Source of the DNA: Cognatiyoonia sp965661665
Lineage (GTDB): Bacteria > Pseudomonadota > Alphaproteobacteria > Rhodobacterales > Rhodobacteraceae
Direction: 5' to 3'
NCBI RefSeq assembly: GCF_965661665.1
Contig: NZ_CBFIEO010000001.1
Span: forward strand, 182,195-246,194
Length of the DNA stretch: 64,000 nucleotides
The first letter of the stretch is position 1. Each line of letters opens with the position of its first letter. Below the pieces are notes generated by a model. The model saw only the letters and a program-made list of their open reading frames with translations. It was not told where the DNA came from and ran no database searches. Positions 8,276 through 17,078 of the stretch are shown here, one piece after another. The position numbers were made by a program, and so were the translations under genes.

Positions 8276-9161
8276 TCTCGCCGTGCATCCCGCCCGCAGC
8301 CAAAGTCGCTATGGCAAAATCGCACTCCGTTGGCTGCTCTATATTATTCTTGGCCTCTTTGCGCTCTATTATCTGATGCCGCTCTTTGTGATGGTCACGA
8401 CCTCACTGAAGAGCCTTGAAGAAATCCGTACGGGCGACCTGATTTCTCTCCCTCGCGAAGTTACCTTCAATGCGTGGGTTACAGCTTGGTCTGAAGCGTG
8501 TACTGGCATTCAATGTGAGGGTGTTCGCCCATTCTTTTGGAACTCGGTCCTTATTGCAGTTCCTGCTGTTCTTATCTCAACCCTAATTGGTGCTCTCAAC
8601 GGCTACGTCGTCGCCCAATGGCGCTTCCGGGGGTCAAATTTGTTCTTCGCCGCGATGCTGTTTGGATGCTTTATTCCGTTTCAGGTGGTCTTGCTCCCTA
8701 TGGCGCGGCTTTTGGGTATCATGGGCATCGCAGGTACGATCCCAGGACTGATTTTCGTACATGTGATTTATGGCCTTGGGTTCACGACACTATTCTTCCG
8801 GAACTACTATGTGTCGATCCCATCAGAGTTGACCAAAGCAGCCAAGGTCGATGGAGCAGGGTTCTTCCGTATCTTTTGGTCAATCTTCCTGCCACTGAGC
8901 CTTCCGATCATCGTGGTTTCAGTAATCTGGCAGTTCACCCAAATCTGGAACGATTTCCTGTTTGGCGTTTCGTTTAGTCAGGCAGGGACACAGCCCATAA
9001 CCGTAGCGCTCAACAACATCGTAAATTCGACCACAGGCGTGAAGGAATACAACGTGGATATGGCCACTGCGATCATCGCGGCCCTGCCCACACTTCTCGT
9101 CTACGTCGTCGCAGGCAAGTACTTCATCCGCGGCCTTACCGCTGGGTCAGTGAAAGGATAA
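8268..9161 (+). CDS. Sugar ABC transporter permease (MalG/UgpE type)
   Basis: The second membrane subunit, 297 residues with six predicted helices. The EAA loop is ELTKAAKVDGAGFFRIFWSI. The periplasmic stretch WSEACTGIQCEGVRPFFWNS, with two cysteines, is shared with the paralogous permease at 40489. The gene overlaps the preceding permease by eight bases and is followed four bases later by the ATPase gene. It completes the translocation pore. Confidence 0.9.
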   Translation: MTDLAVHPARSQSRYGKIALRWLLYIILGLFALYYLMPLFVMVTTSLKSLEEIRTGDLISLPREVTFNAWVTAWSEACTGIQCEGVRPFFWNSVLIAVPAVLISTLIGALNGYVVAQWRFRGSNLFFAAMLFGCFIPFQVVLLPMARLLGIMGIAGTIPGLIFVHVIYGLGFTTLFFRNYYVSIPSELTKAAKVDGAGFFRIFWSIFLPLSLPIIVVSVIWQFTQIWNDFLFGVSFSQAGTQPITVALNNIVNSTTGVKEYNVDMATAIIAALPTLLVYVVAGKYFIRGLTAGSVKG

Positions 9162-9165
9162 TTCC

Positions 9166-10263
9166 ATGGCTCCAATTCTTGACATCAAAAACCTATACAA
9201 GAACTACGGCCCGGTCGAAATCCTGAAGGACATCAACGTTTCGATCGATCCCGGTGACTTTCTCGTACTGGTTGGACCTTCTGGTTGCGGGAAATCGACT
9301 TTGCTGAACTGCATCGCTGGTCTGGAACCGATCACTGGCGGCACGCTGAAGATCGATGGGCAGGACACAACCGATGTCAGCCCGAAGGATCGCGACATTG
9401 CGATGGTGTTCCAGTCTTACGCGCTCTATCCGACGATGAGTGTCGCGAAGAATATCACTTTTGGCATGAAGGTGCGCGGCATTGATCAGGCCACTCAAGA
9501 CGCAAAGCTTCAAGAGGTGGCGAGGCAATTGCAGATCGAGCAGCTCTTGTCGCGCAAACCCGGTCAGCTCTCAGGTGGACAGCGCCAGCGCGTCGCCATG
9601 GGACGGGCTTTGGTCCGCGATCCAAAACTGTTTCTATTCGACGAACCGCTGAGTAATCTTGACGCCAAATTGCGTGTCGAGATGCGCACCGAGATTAAAG
9701 AACTGCATCAAAGACTGAACGCCTCGATCGTTTATGTGACCCATGACCAGATCGAGGCTATGACGCTGGCGACCAAGATTGTTGTCATGAAAGGGGGCGT
9801 TATCCAGCAGATTGGAAGTCCGGCTGAAATTTATCAGCGGCCTGCGAACCTTTTTGTGGCGGACTTCATGGGAAACCCGGCAATGAATCTGATACCAGCC
9901 AAGGCAATGCAGAATGGTAAGGGTACAAAGATTGAAATTGCGCGGAAAGACGGCACACCAATCATTCTGACCGATAGGAATAACCGGAACCTGCCTGAAG
10001 ACGTGATCCTCGGCGTCCGCCCTGAGGACATTGCTGAACCCGACTTCCGCGCAAGTCAGGGGGCGCAACCGGCCGAATGCATGGTCGACATCGTGGAACC
10101 AGCAGGGGCTGACACATTTGTCGTAATGCAGTTGGGCGGCAAACACGTGACCGCGCGCCTTCATGCAGAGACCACAGCAAGGCCCGGTCAGATGCAACAA
10201 CTTGCATTCGATTTGGGCAAAGTTTCTTATTTTGCGCCTGAAACAGGCGAGCGCTTGAACTGA
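9166..10263 (+). CDS. Sugar ABC transporter ATPase (MalK/UgpC type)
   Basis: The cytoplasmic ATPase of the importer, 365 residues. Walker A GPSGCGKST is near 38-46, the Q-loop is in MVFQSYALYP, the signature is LSGGQRQR, and Walker B is LFLFDEPLSNLDAKLR. The switch His is in YVTHDQIEAMTLA. A C-terminal TOBE/regulatory domain of about 125 residues begins near NPAMNLIPA. It is the last gene of the operon and ends convergent to the GntR gene. Confidence 0.93.
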   Translation: MAPILDIKNLYKNYGPVEILKDINVSIDPGDFLVLVGPSGCGKSTLLNCIAGLEPITGGTLKIDGQDTTDVSPKDRDIAMVFQSYALYPTMSVAKNITFGMKVRGIDQATQDAKLQEVARQLQIEQLLSRKPGQLSGGQRQRVAMGRALVRDPKLFLFDEPLSNLDAKLRVEMRTEIKELHQRLNASIVYVTHDQIEAMTLATKIVVMKGGVIQQIGSPAEIYQRPANLFVADFMGNPAMNLIPAKAMQNGKGTKIEIARKDGTPIILTDRNNRNLPEDVILGVRPEDIAEPDFRASQGAQPAECMVDIVEPAGADTFVVMQLGGKHVTARLHAETTARPGQMQQLAFDLGKVSYFAPETGERLN

Positions 10264-10301
10264 TCGATTTCTCGCCTTTTGTGGAAGCGTCGCGTCGCCG
10301 T

Positions 10302-10955
10302 CTAAAAAGCTGCTAGGGTGTGTTCCAGACCGCCTTCGATATGGGCCTGAAGTGATTGCGCGGCGCGATCGACGTCGCGGGCGAGCGCGGCATCAAACAT
10401 TTCTTTGTGTTCTTCAACGGCCACTTGGCCACGGTTGGTCAAGACCAGCATTTGGTAGCGCAGATACTTGTCAAACAGCACCGCGTGCAAAGACAAAAGG
10501 TTGCGAGATCCGCATGCTTCGATCAAGGCGAGGTGGAATTCCCAATCGTATCGCTTCCAGTCTTCTTTCTGGCTGTCGTCGCCATCAAGCATCTTCTGTT
10601 CCATCAAGTGGAGTTTGTGGTGCGCGGCGACGAGGTTGCCTTCCCAATCCGTGTCGCCATTTGCGACCGAGAGGCGCAAGGCATGACATTCGAGCAGAAC
10701 GCGCAGGTTGGCAATTTCGATAAGGTCTTCGCGTGACACGGGCGTAACAAAGAAACCGCGCTGGTCCAGCGCATCGACAAACCCTTCACTTGCAAGTCTG
10801 TTCAATGTTTCGCGCAGCGTTGACATTGACGCTGAATATCGCTCACGCAGTCCTTCCAGCTTCAGCTTCGATCCCGGAGCGAGATCACCAAAGATGATGT
10901 CACGCTTGATATTCTGGTAGGTTGATGCACCGACAACATTGCGAGACTTGGCCAT
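10302..10955 (-). CDS. GntR-family regulator with FCD domain
   Basis: A DNA-binding regulator of 217 residues. The N-terminal winged helix includes LRERYSASMSTLRETLNRLASEGFV. The C-terminal FCD domain contains LRVLLECHALRLSV and the metal-site pattern WEFHLALIEACGS. FCD regulators usually sense small organic acids or sugar acids. The gene is transcribed away from the catabolic cluster that begins at 11127. It is the best candidate for binding the AAATATC-W-GATATTT palindromes near 11046, 12207 and 21767, although binding is inferred. Confidence 0.9.
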   Translation of the reverse strand: MAKSRNVVGASTYQNIKRDIIFGDLAPGSKLKLEGLRERYSASMSTLRETLNRLASEGFVDALDQRGFFVTPVSREDLIEIANLRVLLECHALRLSVANGDTDWEGNLVAAHHKLHLMEQKMLDGDDSQKEDWKRYDWEFHLALIEACGSRNLLSLHAVLFDKYLRYQMLVLTNRGQVAVEEHKEMFDAALARDVDRAAQSLQAHIEGGLEHTLAAF

Positions 10956-11045
10956 TTCTTTTCATCCAGTAAACTTCGGGATCTCTGATAAAATACCCTA
11001 ATCAGTTAAGGGCTGCAAACCAGCAAATGGTATGCTGCAGTAAAA

Positions 11046-11058
11046 AATATCTGACATT
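11046..11058. promoter_or_regulatory. Imperfect copy of the cluster palindrome
   Basis: AATATC-T-GACATT differs by one base from the palindrome found intact at 12207 and 21767. It lies between the GntR gene and the first Gfo/Idh gene, where an autoregulatory operator would be expected. Confidence 0.5.
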
Positions 11059-11126
11059 ATTGATTTCATGTGGCGATCATGTAGTTTGGCGTAAGCGGAG
11101 AGTTGATAAGCGAAAAAGGTCGCAAC

Positions 11127-12206
11127 ATGTCGAAGAAAACTGAGATCGTGGTTGCAGGATTTGGACTTGTCGGACGCCGTCATGCGGAGGTGATCAGGCG
11201 TGCGCCGAATATGTCATTGGCGGCAATCGTTGAGCCTAGTCCAGAAGGGCAGCTTGCCGCTCGTGCATGTGATGTTCCCGTGTTCGCAACGATCGAAGAG
11301 ATGTTTTCGATATCAAAGCCTGAAGGCGTCGTGCTCGCCACTCCAACACCGTTTCATCTCCAGCAAGGCCTGACCTGTATCGATGCAGGCTGTCCGGTTC
11401 TGATTGAAAAGCCAATTGCTGTTACGTCAGAGGAAGCGCTCCAATTAACGGAAGCTGCGGATAGGGCAGGCATTCCGCTGCTTGTAGGGCATCACCGGCG
11501 CCATAACGGCATGGTTCAGGCCGCAAAACTTGCGCTGACCCAAGGTGCGGTTGGCGATATTCGCGCAGTACAGGCCACTTGCTGGTTCTATAAACCCGAC
11601 CATTATTTCGAGGTTGCGCCGTGGCGAGTGCAAAAGGGGGCTGGCCCAATCTCAGTCAACCTCGTCCATGATGTTGATTTGCTTCGGCATTTCTGCGGCG
11701 ATGTGACATCGGTTCAGGCGATTGCAGTTCCATCCCGTCGAGGTTTCGAGAACGAGGATTTAGCAACAGCTATTTTACGATTTGAGTCTGGTGCAGTTGC
11801 GACAATTTCCGTTTCGGACAGCATTGTCTCACCTTGGAGTTGGGAACTGACCGCACGCGAAAATCCGGCCTATCCGGCGACGTCGGAAAGTTGCTATCTG
11901 ATCGGTGGGTCCGAAGGCGGCCTGTCTTTGCCCGACCTGCGCGTTTGGCGGCACGAAGATAAGCCGGATTGGTGGACGCCGATTTCTGCAAAAAATCTGA
12001 CGTGTCGAATGGACGATCCCCTAGCTGTCCAAATGGCGCATTTTGCTGCAGTGATCACTGGTGAGGAAACCCCATTAGTATCGGGGTGGGAGGGGCTGAG
12101 GTCCCTAGAAGTCGTAGAAGCGGTTGGCCTTTCTTCGCGTTCGGGTCGCGAGATTGCCTTGGAGCAAACGACTCCAAGGAAATCGCTACAGCAAGGTTTT
12201 GCATAG
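11127..12206 (+). CDS. Gfo/Idh/MocA-family oxidoreductase A
   Basis: An NAD(P)-dependent oxidoreductase of 359 residues. The Rossmann motif VVAGFGLVGRRHAE is at the start and the catalytic Lys is in VLIEKPIAV. The conserved NLVHDVDLLRHFCG carries acid and His candidates. The family oxidises or reduces a ring hydroxyl of sugars or cyclitols. The ATG at 11127 with AAAGGT upstream is chosen over a TTG 24 bases earlier. It is the first gene of the TRAP cluster and its stop abuts a perfect palindrome. It differs from the other two Gfo/Idh genes of the cluster in having the VHDVD motif. Confidence 0.88.
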   Translation: MSKKTEIVVAGFGLVGRRHAEVIRRAPNMSLAAIVEPSPEGQLAARACDVPVFATIEEMFSISKPEGVVLATPTPFHLQQGLTCIDAGCPVLIEKPIAVTSEEALQLTEAADRAGIPLLVGHHRRHNGMVQAAKLALTQGAVGDIRAVQATCWFYKPDHYFEVAPWRVQKGAGPISVNLVHDVDLLRHFCGDVTSVQAIAVPSRRGFENEDLATAILRFESGAVATISVSDSIVSPWSWELTARENPAYPATSESCYLIGGSEGGLSLPDLRVWRHEDKPDWWTPISAKNLTCRMDDPLAVQMAHFAAVITGEETPLVSGWEGLRSLEVVEAVGLSSRSGREIALEQTTPRKSLQQGFA

Positions 12207-12221
12207 AAATATCTGATATTT
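12207..12221. promoter_or_regulatory. Perfect 15-bp palindrome, likely GntR operator
   Basis: AAATATC-T-GATATTT is a perfect palindrome around a central T. It begins one base after the stop of the preceding gene and lies about 83 bases before the TRAP genes. The same sequence with central A recurs at 21767-21781. Confidence 0.65.
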
Positions 12222-12243
12222 TGCAAAACATATTGCAAAATAT
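12216..12243. repeat. 11-bp inverted repeat overlapping the operator
   Basis: ATATTTTGCAA and TTGCAAAATAT are perfect inverted copies separated by AACATA. The left arm overlaps the 12207 palindrome. It could be a second operator or a leader hairpin of the TRAP transcript. Confidence 0.6.
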
Positions 12244-12303
12244 GAAAAATCATTGATAACTTTACGGGCGCCCATCGCGGCGTAACATCAAAGGGAGGAA
12301 CTT

Positions 12304-13311
12304 ATGTTCAATTTCACACGTCGTGCCGCGATCGCTTCGGTTGCCGCACTTGGTATTGCTGCCACTGCGATTCCGGCCGCAGCCGATGGGCACAAAATGA
12401 CATTCACGCTGGCGACATCCGGTTCGGAAACGGACCAGCGTTCCGTTGCCATGGCCGAGGTGTTCGCGCCAATGGTCGCCGGGTTTGCTGACTACCAGCC
12501 TGGTTACAACGGTAGCCTGTTCGCGCAAGGGACTGAGCTTGAAGCCATCGCAGGCGGCAACCTGACGATGTCGATTGCATCTGCACAGGAGCTCGCACAG
12601 TTTTTCCCGGAGTTTTCGATCTTCGCAACGGGTTACGTTCACCAAGACGCTGCCCACCAGGTTCGCGTTTTCAATGATCCGCTGATGGATCCCTTCAAAG
12701 CCAAGGTAGAAGACGAACTCGGTGTGAAGCTGCTTTCCGTGATGTACCTTGGTCGTCGCCACGTAAACCTGCGTCAGACACGGGAAGAGCTGGATGTGCA
12801 GACACCCGCTGACTTGGCTGGTGTGAACTTACGGATGCCTGGCACGGATGCGTGGCAGTTCTTGGGTGCGGCCTTGGGTGCATCGCCAACACCATTGGCG
12901 TTCTCTGAAGTCTATACATCGCTGGCTTCTGGCGCGATTGATGGTCAAGACAACCCACTGCCAACCGTTGTCGACCAGAAGTTCTATGAAGTGACGAAGC
13001 AGATCTCGCTGACATCGCACCTTGTGGACCTCAACTACATCGCGTTTTCGAAAGAGACTTGGGACGGTTTGACAGCTGATCAGCAACTTACCGTGCAACG
13101 CGCAGCAGATGCTGCCGCTGCCTACGGTCGCTTGAAGCAGCTCGATAAAGAGAACAACCTTGCAGACTTTATTCGCAGCCAAGGTGTTGAAATCTACACA
13201 CCAGACCTTGCGGCTTTCCGTGAGCATGTGCAGGCTCAATATGTTGGAAGTGAAGTTGCAGCTTCTTGGCCAGAAGGCGTGCTCGAGCGGATCAACGCAC
13301 TGGGTAACTAA
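12304..13311 (+). CDS. dctP: TRAP transporter substrate-binding protein (DctP family)
   Basis: A periplasmic binding protein of 335 residues with a signal peptide of about 27 residues that contains an RR pair (FTRRAAIASVAALG), so Tat export is possible. The DctP-family core includes GVKLLSVMYLGRRHVNLRQ, with the conserved Arg, and ADLAGVNLRMPGTDAWQFLGAALGA, holding the carboxylate-binding Arg of the LRMP motif. TRAP proteins import organic acids and related anions at the cost of a Na+ gradient. This suggests an acidic substrate for the cluster. GGGAGGA precedes the ATG. Confidence 0.92.
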   Translation: MFNFTRRAAIASVAALGIAATAIPAAADGHKMTFTLATSGSETDQRSVAMAEVFAPMVAGFADYQPGYNGSLFAQGTELEAIAGGNLTMSIASAQELAQFFPEFSIFATGYVHQDAAHQVRVFNDPLMDPFKAKVEDELGVKLLSVMYLGRRHVNLRQTREELDVQTPADLAGVNLRMPGTDAWQFLGAALGASPTPLAFSEVYTSLASGAIDGQDNPLPTVVDQKFYEVTKQISLTSHLVDLNYIAFSKETWDGLTADQQLTVQRAADAAAAYGRLKQLDKENNLADFIRSQGVEIYTPDLAAFREHVQAQYVGSEVAASWPEGVLERINALGN

Positions 13312-13339
13312 GCCAGAAGATCAACCGCGGGGACTGACC

Positions 13340-13897
13340 ATGAAGACACTTTCTAAGTGGTTCACCCGCGGTGCAGAATTTATCGCCGCCATGTGTTTGG
13401 CGGCGATTTTTGTTACATTTCTTCTACAGATTGTTTTTAGGTACGTCCCATTTCTGGAACCAATAGGCTGGTCGGTGGTTCTGATCTCGTTGCTCTGGGT
13501 CTTTGTGATCTTCTTTGGATGTTCGTTCATTGTGCGAGAGTCAGATCACGTTACCTTTGATATCCTCTACCTTGCTGCAACTCCCAAGGCGCGGCGAGTG
13601 TTGGCACTGATTACGGCCGTGCTGATGGTTGTGGCGATGATGTATTCGCTCCCATCTGTCTGGGATACTGTCTTTGCCAACCGTTTGATGGAACTGAAGA
13701 AAATTCAGACCCTTCGTGTGCCAATCACGGGAGGAAAAATCCCAATCAAATGGCTCTTTGCGCCCTTTGTGATGATGATGATCGTTGTCACGTTCCGATA
13801 TGTTTGGCGCATCTTCACAGTCATTCGTTTTGGTGCACCGGAAACTGAACTGGAAGTTCTGGTGGCCAGCGACGATGCCGAGAAGCCATCGCAATGA
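13340..13897 (+). CDS. dctQ: TRAP transporter small permease (DctQ family)
   Basis: The small membrane subunit of 185 residues with four predicted helices, including FIAAMCLAAIFVTFLLQIVF and VVLISLLWVFVIFFGCSFIV. The family motif F.G...REsdHVtFD is visible as FFGCSFIVRESDHVTFD. The ATG at 13340 is chosen because upstream codons overlap the dctP reading frame. The stop overlaps the start of dctM by four bases. Confidence 0.9.
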   Translation: MKTLSKWFTRGAEFIAAMCLAAIFVTFLLQIVFRYVPFLEPIGWSVVLISLLWVFVIFFGCSFIVRESDHVTFDILYLAATPKARRVLALITAVLMVVAMMYSLPSVWDTVFANRLMELKKIQTLRVPITGGKIPIKWLFAPFVMMMIVVTFRYVWRIFTVIRFGAPETELEVLVASDDAEKPSQ

Positions 13898-15189
13898 GCT
13901 TCGAACTTATCCTCGGCATGATCGCCCTATTCGGGATGGCGGCGATTGGCACACCGGTGGCTTACGCCATTCTTGTAGGCGTTCTGGTGTACCTTGGTGC
14001 ATCGGGCCAAGACCTCGCTATCGCCGGTACAACGATGGTGCAGCGCTTGTTCGATGGTTTCTTGTTGTTAGCAGTGCCTTTATTCATCGCCTCCGCGAAC
14101 ATTATGAACGCGGGGTCAATCTCTGACCGGCTACTGCAATTTTGTATTGCGCTGGTTGGGCGGTTCAGGGGTGGTTTGGGTCACGTCAACGTTGTTGCAA
14201 GTTTGATATTCTCTGGGATGTCTGGGTCTGCGGTGGCTGACGCGGCTGGGATCGGCAAGATCATCATTGATATGATGGTCAAAAGTGGTCGCTATACGCG
14301 TGGATATGCTGCGGCGATCACCGCCGCAACCGCAACCATTGGACCGATTATTCCGCCCTCGATCCCAATGGTTCTGTATGCGCTTGTCTCTAATGAATCG
14401 ATTGGTGTGCTCTTTATGGCTGGCATCGTTCCGGGCTTAGTTATGGGCGTTGTACTGATGGGGATGAACTTTGCGATCTCCCATCGTCGCGGCTTTGGGA
14501 AAGAAGAACCGGTGCCAATCCGTGAATTGCCAGTAGTGACGGCTCGTGCAACGCCTGCGCTGTTGATGCCCGTTATTCTTCTTGGGTGCATCTATTCTGG
14601 GGTCACGACCCCGACGGAAGCGGCGGCAATCGCGGCCCTTTATGCTTTGATTGTGGCTGCGGGTCTCTATCGCGCCATTCAGATAAAAACGCTTTACCAA
14701 ATCTTTGTGGAAAGCGCTCGTTCGGCTGCATCCGTTGGCCTTGTTATCGGGGCGTCGATGATCCTGACCTACGTGGTGGTGCAAGAGCAGGTTCCACAAG
14801 CGATTTCGGCAATGTTTGCTGGTGCTGAGATCAGTCCACTGATGTTTATCATACTAGTGAACGTTCTGGTTCTCCTTCTGGGCTGTATTCTGGATGCGAC
14901 TGTCATCATTTTGGTCATCATCCCACTTTTCATTCCGACCTGTCGTGAACTGGGGATCGACCTTGTCCACTTCGGTGTTCTGATTGTGGTCAATTCGATG
15001 ATTGGCCTGATCACGCCGCCTTACGGGATCCTGCTCTTCGTCATAAATGCAGTTACAGGTATTCCTTTGCGAGAAATCATTGCTGAGATCTGGGCGTTTC
15101 TAGCAGTTCTTTTGGGGGCGCTGCTGCTGATGATTATATTGCCGGATATCGTTCTGTGGCTGCCGCGTCTGTTTGGGTATCAGGGATGA
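13894..15189 (+). CDS. dctM: TRAP transporter large permease (DctM family)
   Basis: The main transport subunit of 431 residues with about 12 membrane segments. The signature region GMSGSAVADAAGIGKIIIDMM and the ATIGPIIPPSIPMVLYA motif are typical of DctM. LITPPYGILLFVINAVTG lies near the end. It overlaps dctQ and the next gene by four bases each, so transporter and catabolic genes form one transcription unit. Confidence 0.93.
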   Translation: MSFELILGMIALFGMAAIGTPVAYAILVGVLVYLGASGQDLAIAGTTMVQRLFDGFLLLAVPLFIASANIMNAGSISDRLLQFCIALVGRFRGGLGHVNVVASLIFSGMSGSAVADAAGIGKIIIDMMVKSGRYTRGYAAAITAATATIGPIIPPSIPMVLYALVSNESIGVLFMAGIVPGLVMGVVLMGMNFAISHRRGFGKEEPVPIRELPVVTARATPALLMPVILLGCIYSGVTTPTEAAAIAALYALIVAAGLYRAIQIKTLYQIFVESARSAASVGLVIGASMILTYVVVQEQVPQAISAMFAGAEISPLMFIILVNVLVLLLGCILDATVIILVIIPLFIPTCRELGIDLVHFGVLIVVNSMIGLITPPYGILLFVINAVTGIPLREIIAEIWAFLAVLLGALLLMIILPDIVLWLPRLFGYQG

Positions 15190-17078
15190 CAGGCCTATCA
15201 ATCGCGACTACAAATGTTCCTGGCGTACTCCCTCAAAAGCTAGAACAGATCGCAGCGGCTGGTTTCACGGGTGTTGAAATCTATGAGCCCGATTTGACCG
15301 GGTATGCCGGCAGCGCCGAAGAAATTGGCCAGCTGGCTCGATCCTTGGGCCTCCAAATTCACGTTTTGCAACCATTTCATGACTTCGAAGGATTGAGTGG
15401 CGCTAGTCGAAAGTCGGCGTTTGCACGGCTCCATCAAAAGTTGGAAGTTCTAGAGGGTTTTGGTGCTCAGACGTTGATGATTGGGACCAGCACGCACCCT
15501 GAAGCATCGTTAGACATCTCCCAAATCACGGATGATTTCAGTGAACTTGCCGAGTGTGTCGCAAAGGTTGGGCGCCGCGCAGCATTGATCGCATTGCCTT
15601 GGGCGCGGCACATCACCAGCGAAGTAGAGGCCTTGAAAATTGTCGAAGCTGTAGGCAGTTCTGCCTTTGGACTTGCGCTCAATTCGTTCTTCTCTCTTGC
15701 TGGTGGCGGACAGGCAGCACGGTTGCGCAACGTTCCAGGGGATCGCATCTTTCACGTCCAGCTTTCGGATGCGCCAGCGCTTGAGTTTGATATCACCCGA
15801 CCGAAAAGCCATTTCAGCCTCTTGCCGGGGCAAGGGGGGCTGAACCTCGAAAGCTTTGTGCAGATTGTGGCGCGCGCTGGCTATGCTGGCACTTGGTCTA
15901 TTTCTCGCGTTGGCGCGACCGCAGAGGGAAGCCGCACAGACCATGCACGGGATGCGTTTCGTGCCTTGGTTTCGCTTCTGGACGAGGTTTCCACGCGCGA
16001 GCTTGCTCTACGCCGCCCGCTTGAAGGACTTCCACCGCGCGTGACCCCTACTGGGTTGGAGTTTCTGGAATTTGCTGCCGAGGGGTCGGATCGTGACCGC
16101 TTGACACAACTGTTGGAGTCGCTGTGTTTTCGCAAAGAGCGTCAACATCGATCCAAATCGGTGGAGCTTTGGCGACAAGGTGCGATCAATATTGTCGTCA
16201 ATTCAGAGACCAAGGGGTTGGCGGCAGAAGCACGAGCCGAACATGGGCCCTGCGTTTGCGATATGGGCCTTCGCGTTCAAGATGCGGATCAGACTGTTGC
16301 GCGTGCCACGGCGCTCGGCACGCCTGCTTTTTCGCAGCCCGTTGGCGCAGGAGAGTTGGAAATACCAGCTATCAAGGGTGTCGGTGGGTCTGTCGTCCAT
16401 TTCATTGACGAGAAGTCCGATCTTCACCGCGTCTGGGATATCGAATTCGATCCAGTGCCGAAGGAACGCGCTGCACAGCCTGCTGGCCTTCGACGTGTCG
16501 ATCATGTCGCCCAAACCATGCGTTATCAAGAGATGCAAAGTTGGCTGACCTATTACCTCTCCACCTTCCGGATGGAGAAAGCACCAGTTGTCGACGTCGC
16601 CGATCCGGCCGGAATCATACTGAGCCAAGCGCTGGCCAGTCCCGAAGGGGAAGTCCGTTTAAATCTGAATGGTGCGGGTGAGCGGCGCACCTTTGCTGGC
16701 GCCTTCCTTGCTCAGGGTTTCGGTGCGGGGGTGCAGCATCTTGCATTTCTAAGTGACGATATTTTCGAAACCTCAGAGCTTCTTTCGCGCTCAGGGTTTG
16801 AACGTCTCGCGATGCCCGCGAACTATTATCAAGATTTGGCGGTTCGTTTTGACTTGGCTGAAGAGACGGTTTCCAGATTGAAGCGAGGACAGATCCTTTA
16901 TGACCGCGATGGAAGGGGGGAGTATTTCCAGATCTACTCCGTTCCGATCTGGGGCGGGTTTTTCTTCGAAATCGTCGCTCGGACAGGAGGCTATCAAGGA
17001 TATGGCGCACGCAACGCGCCGATCCGGCTTGCAGCACAGATGCGATACTTGGAAGAACGGCAGGTGGTCCATGCCTGA
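15186..17078 (+). CDS. 3-dehydroshikimate-dehydratase-like two-domain protein with degenerate TIM barrel
   Basis: A 630-residue protein built like QuiC/QsuB: a sugar-isomerase-type TIM barrel at about 1-270, then two VOC modules resembling 4-hydroxyphenylpyruvate dioxygenase at about 290-620. Overall similarity is strong (LPQKLEQIAAAGFTGVEIYE, QPFHDFEGL, PGDRIFHVQLSDAP). The barrel metal ligands known for this family, E134, D165, Q191 and E239, align with Ile135, Asn166, Gln192 and Ser240. Thus three of four are lost, and the catalytic-region His of DSFHTL is Phe. In contrast the dioxygenase-like triad is intact: His440 in RRVDHVAQT, His518 in GVQHLAF, Glu595 in GFFFEIVAR. Dehydroshikimate dehydration is therefore doubtful. 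Confidence 0.85.
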   Translation: MTGLSIATTNVPGVLPQKLEQIAAAGFTGVEIYEPDLTGYAGSAEEIGQLARSLGLQIHVLQPFHDFEGLSGASRKSAFARLHQKLEVLEGFGAQTLMIGTSTHPEASLDISQITDDFSELAECVAKVGRRAALIALPWARHITSEVEALKIVEAVGSSAFGLALNSFFSLAGGGQAARLRNVPGDRIFHVQLSDAPALEFDITRPKSHFSLLPGQGGLNLESFVQIVARAGYAGTWSISRVGATAEGSRTDHARDAFRALVSLLDEVSTRELALRRPLEGLPPRVTPTGLEFLEFAAEGSDRDRLTQLLESLCFRKERQHRSKSVELWRQGAINIVVNSETKGLAAEARAEHGPCVCDMGLRVQDADQTVARATALGTPAFSQPVGAGELEIPAIKGVGGSVVHFIDEKSDLHRVWDIEFDPVPKERAAQPAGLRRVDHVAQTMRYQEMQSWLTYYLSTFRMEKAPVVDVADPAGIILSQALASPEGEVRLNLNGAGERRTFAGAFLAQGFGAGVQHLAFLSDDIFETSELLSRSGFERLAMPANYYQDLAVRFDLAEETVSRLKRGQILYDRDGRGEYFQIYSVPIWGGFFFEIVARTGGYQGYGARNAPIRLAAQMRYLEERQVVHA

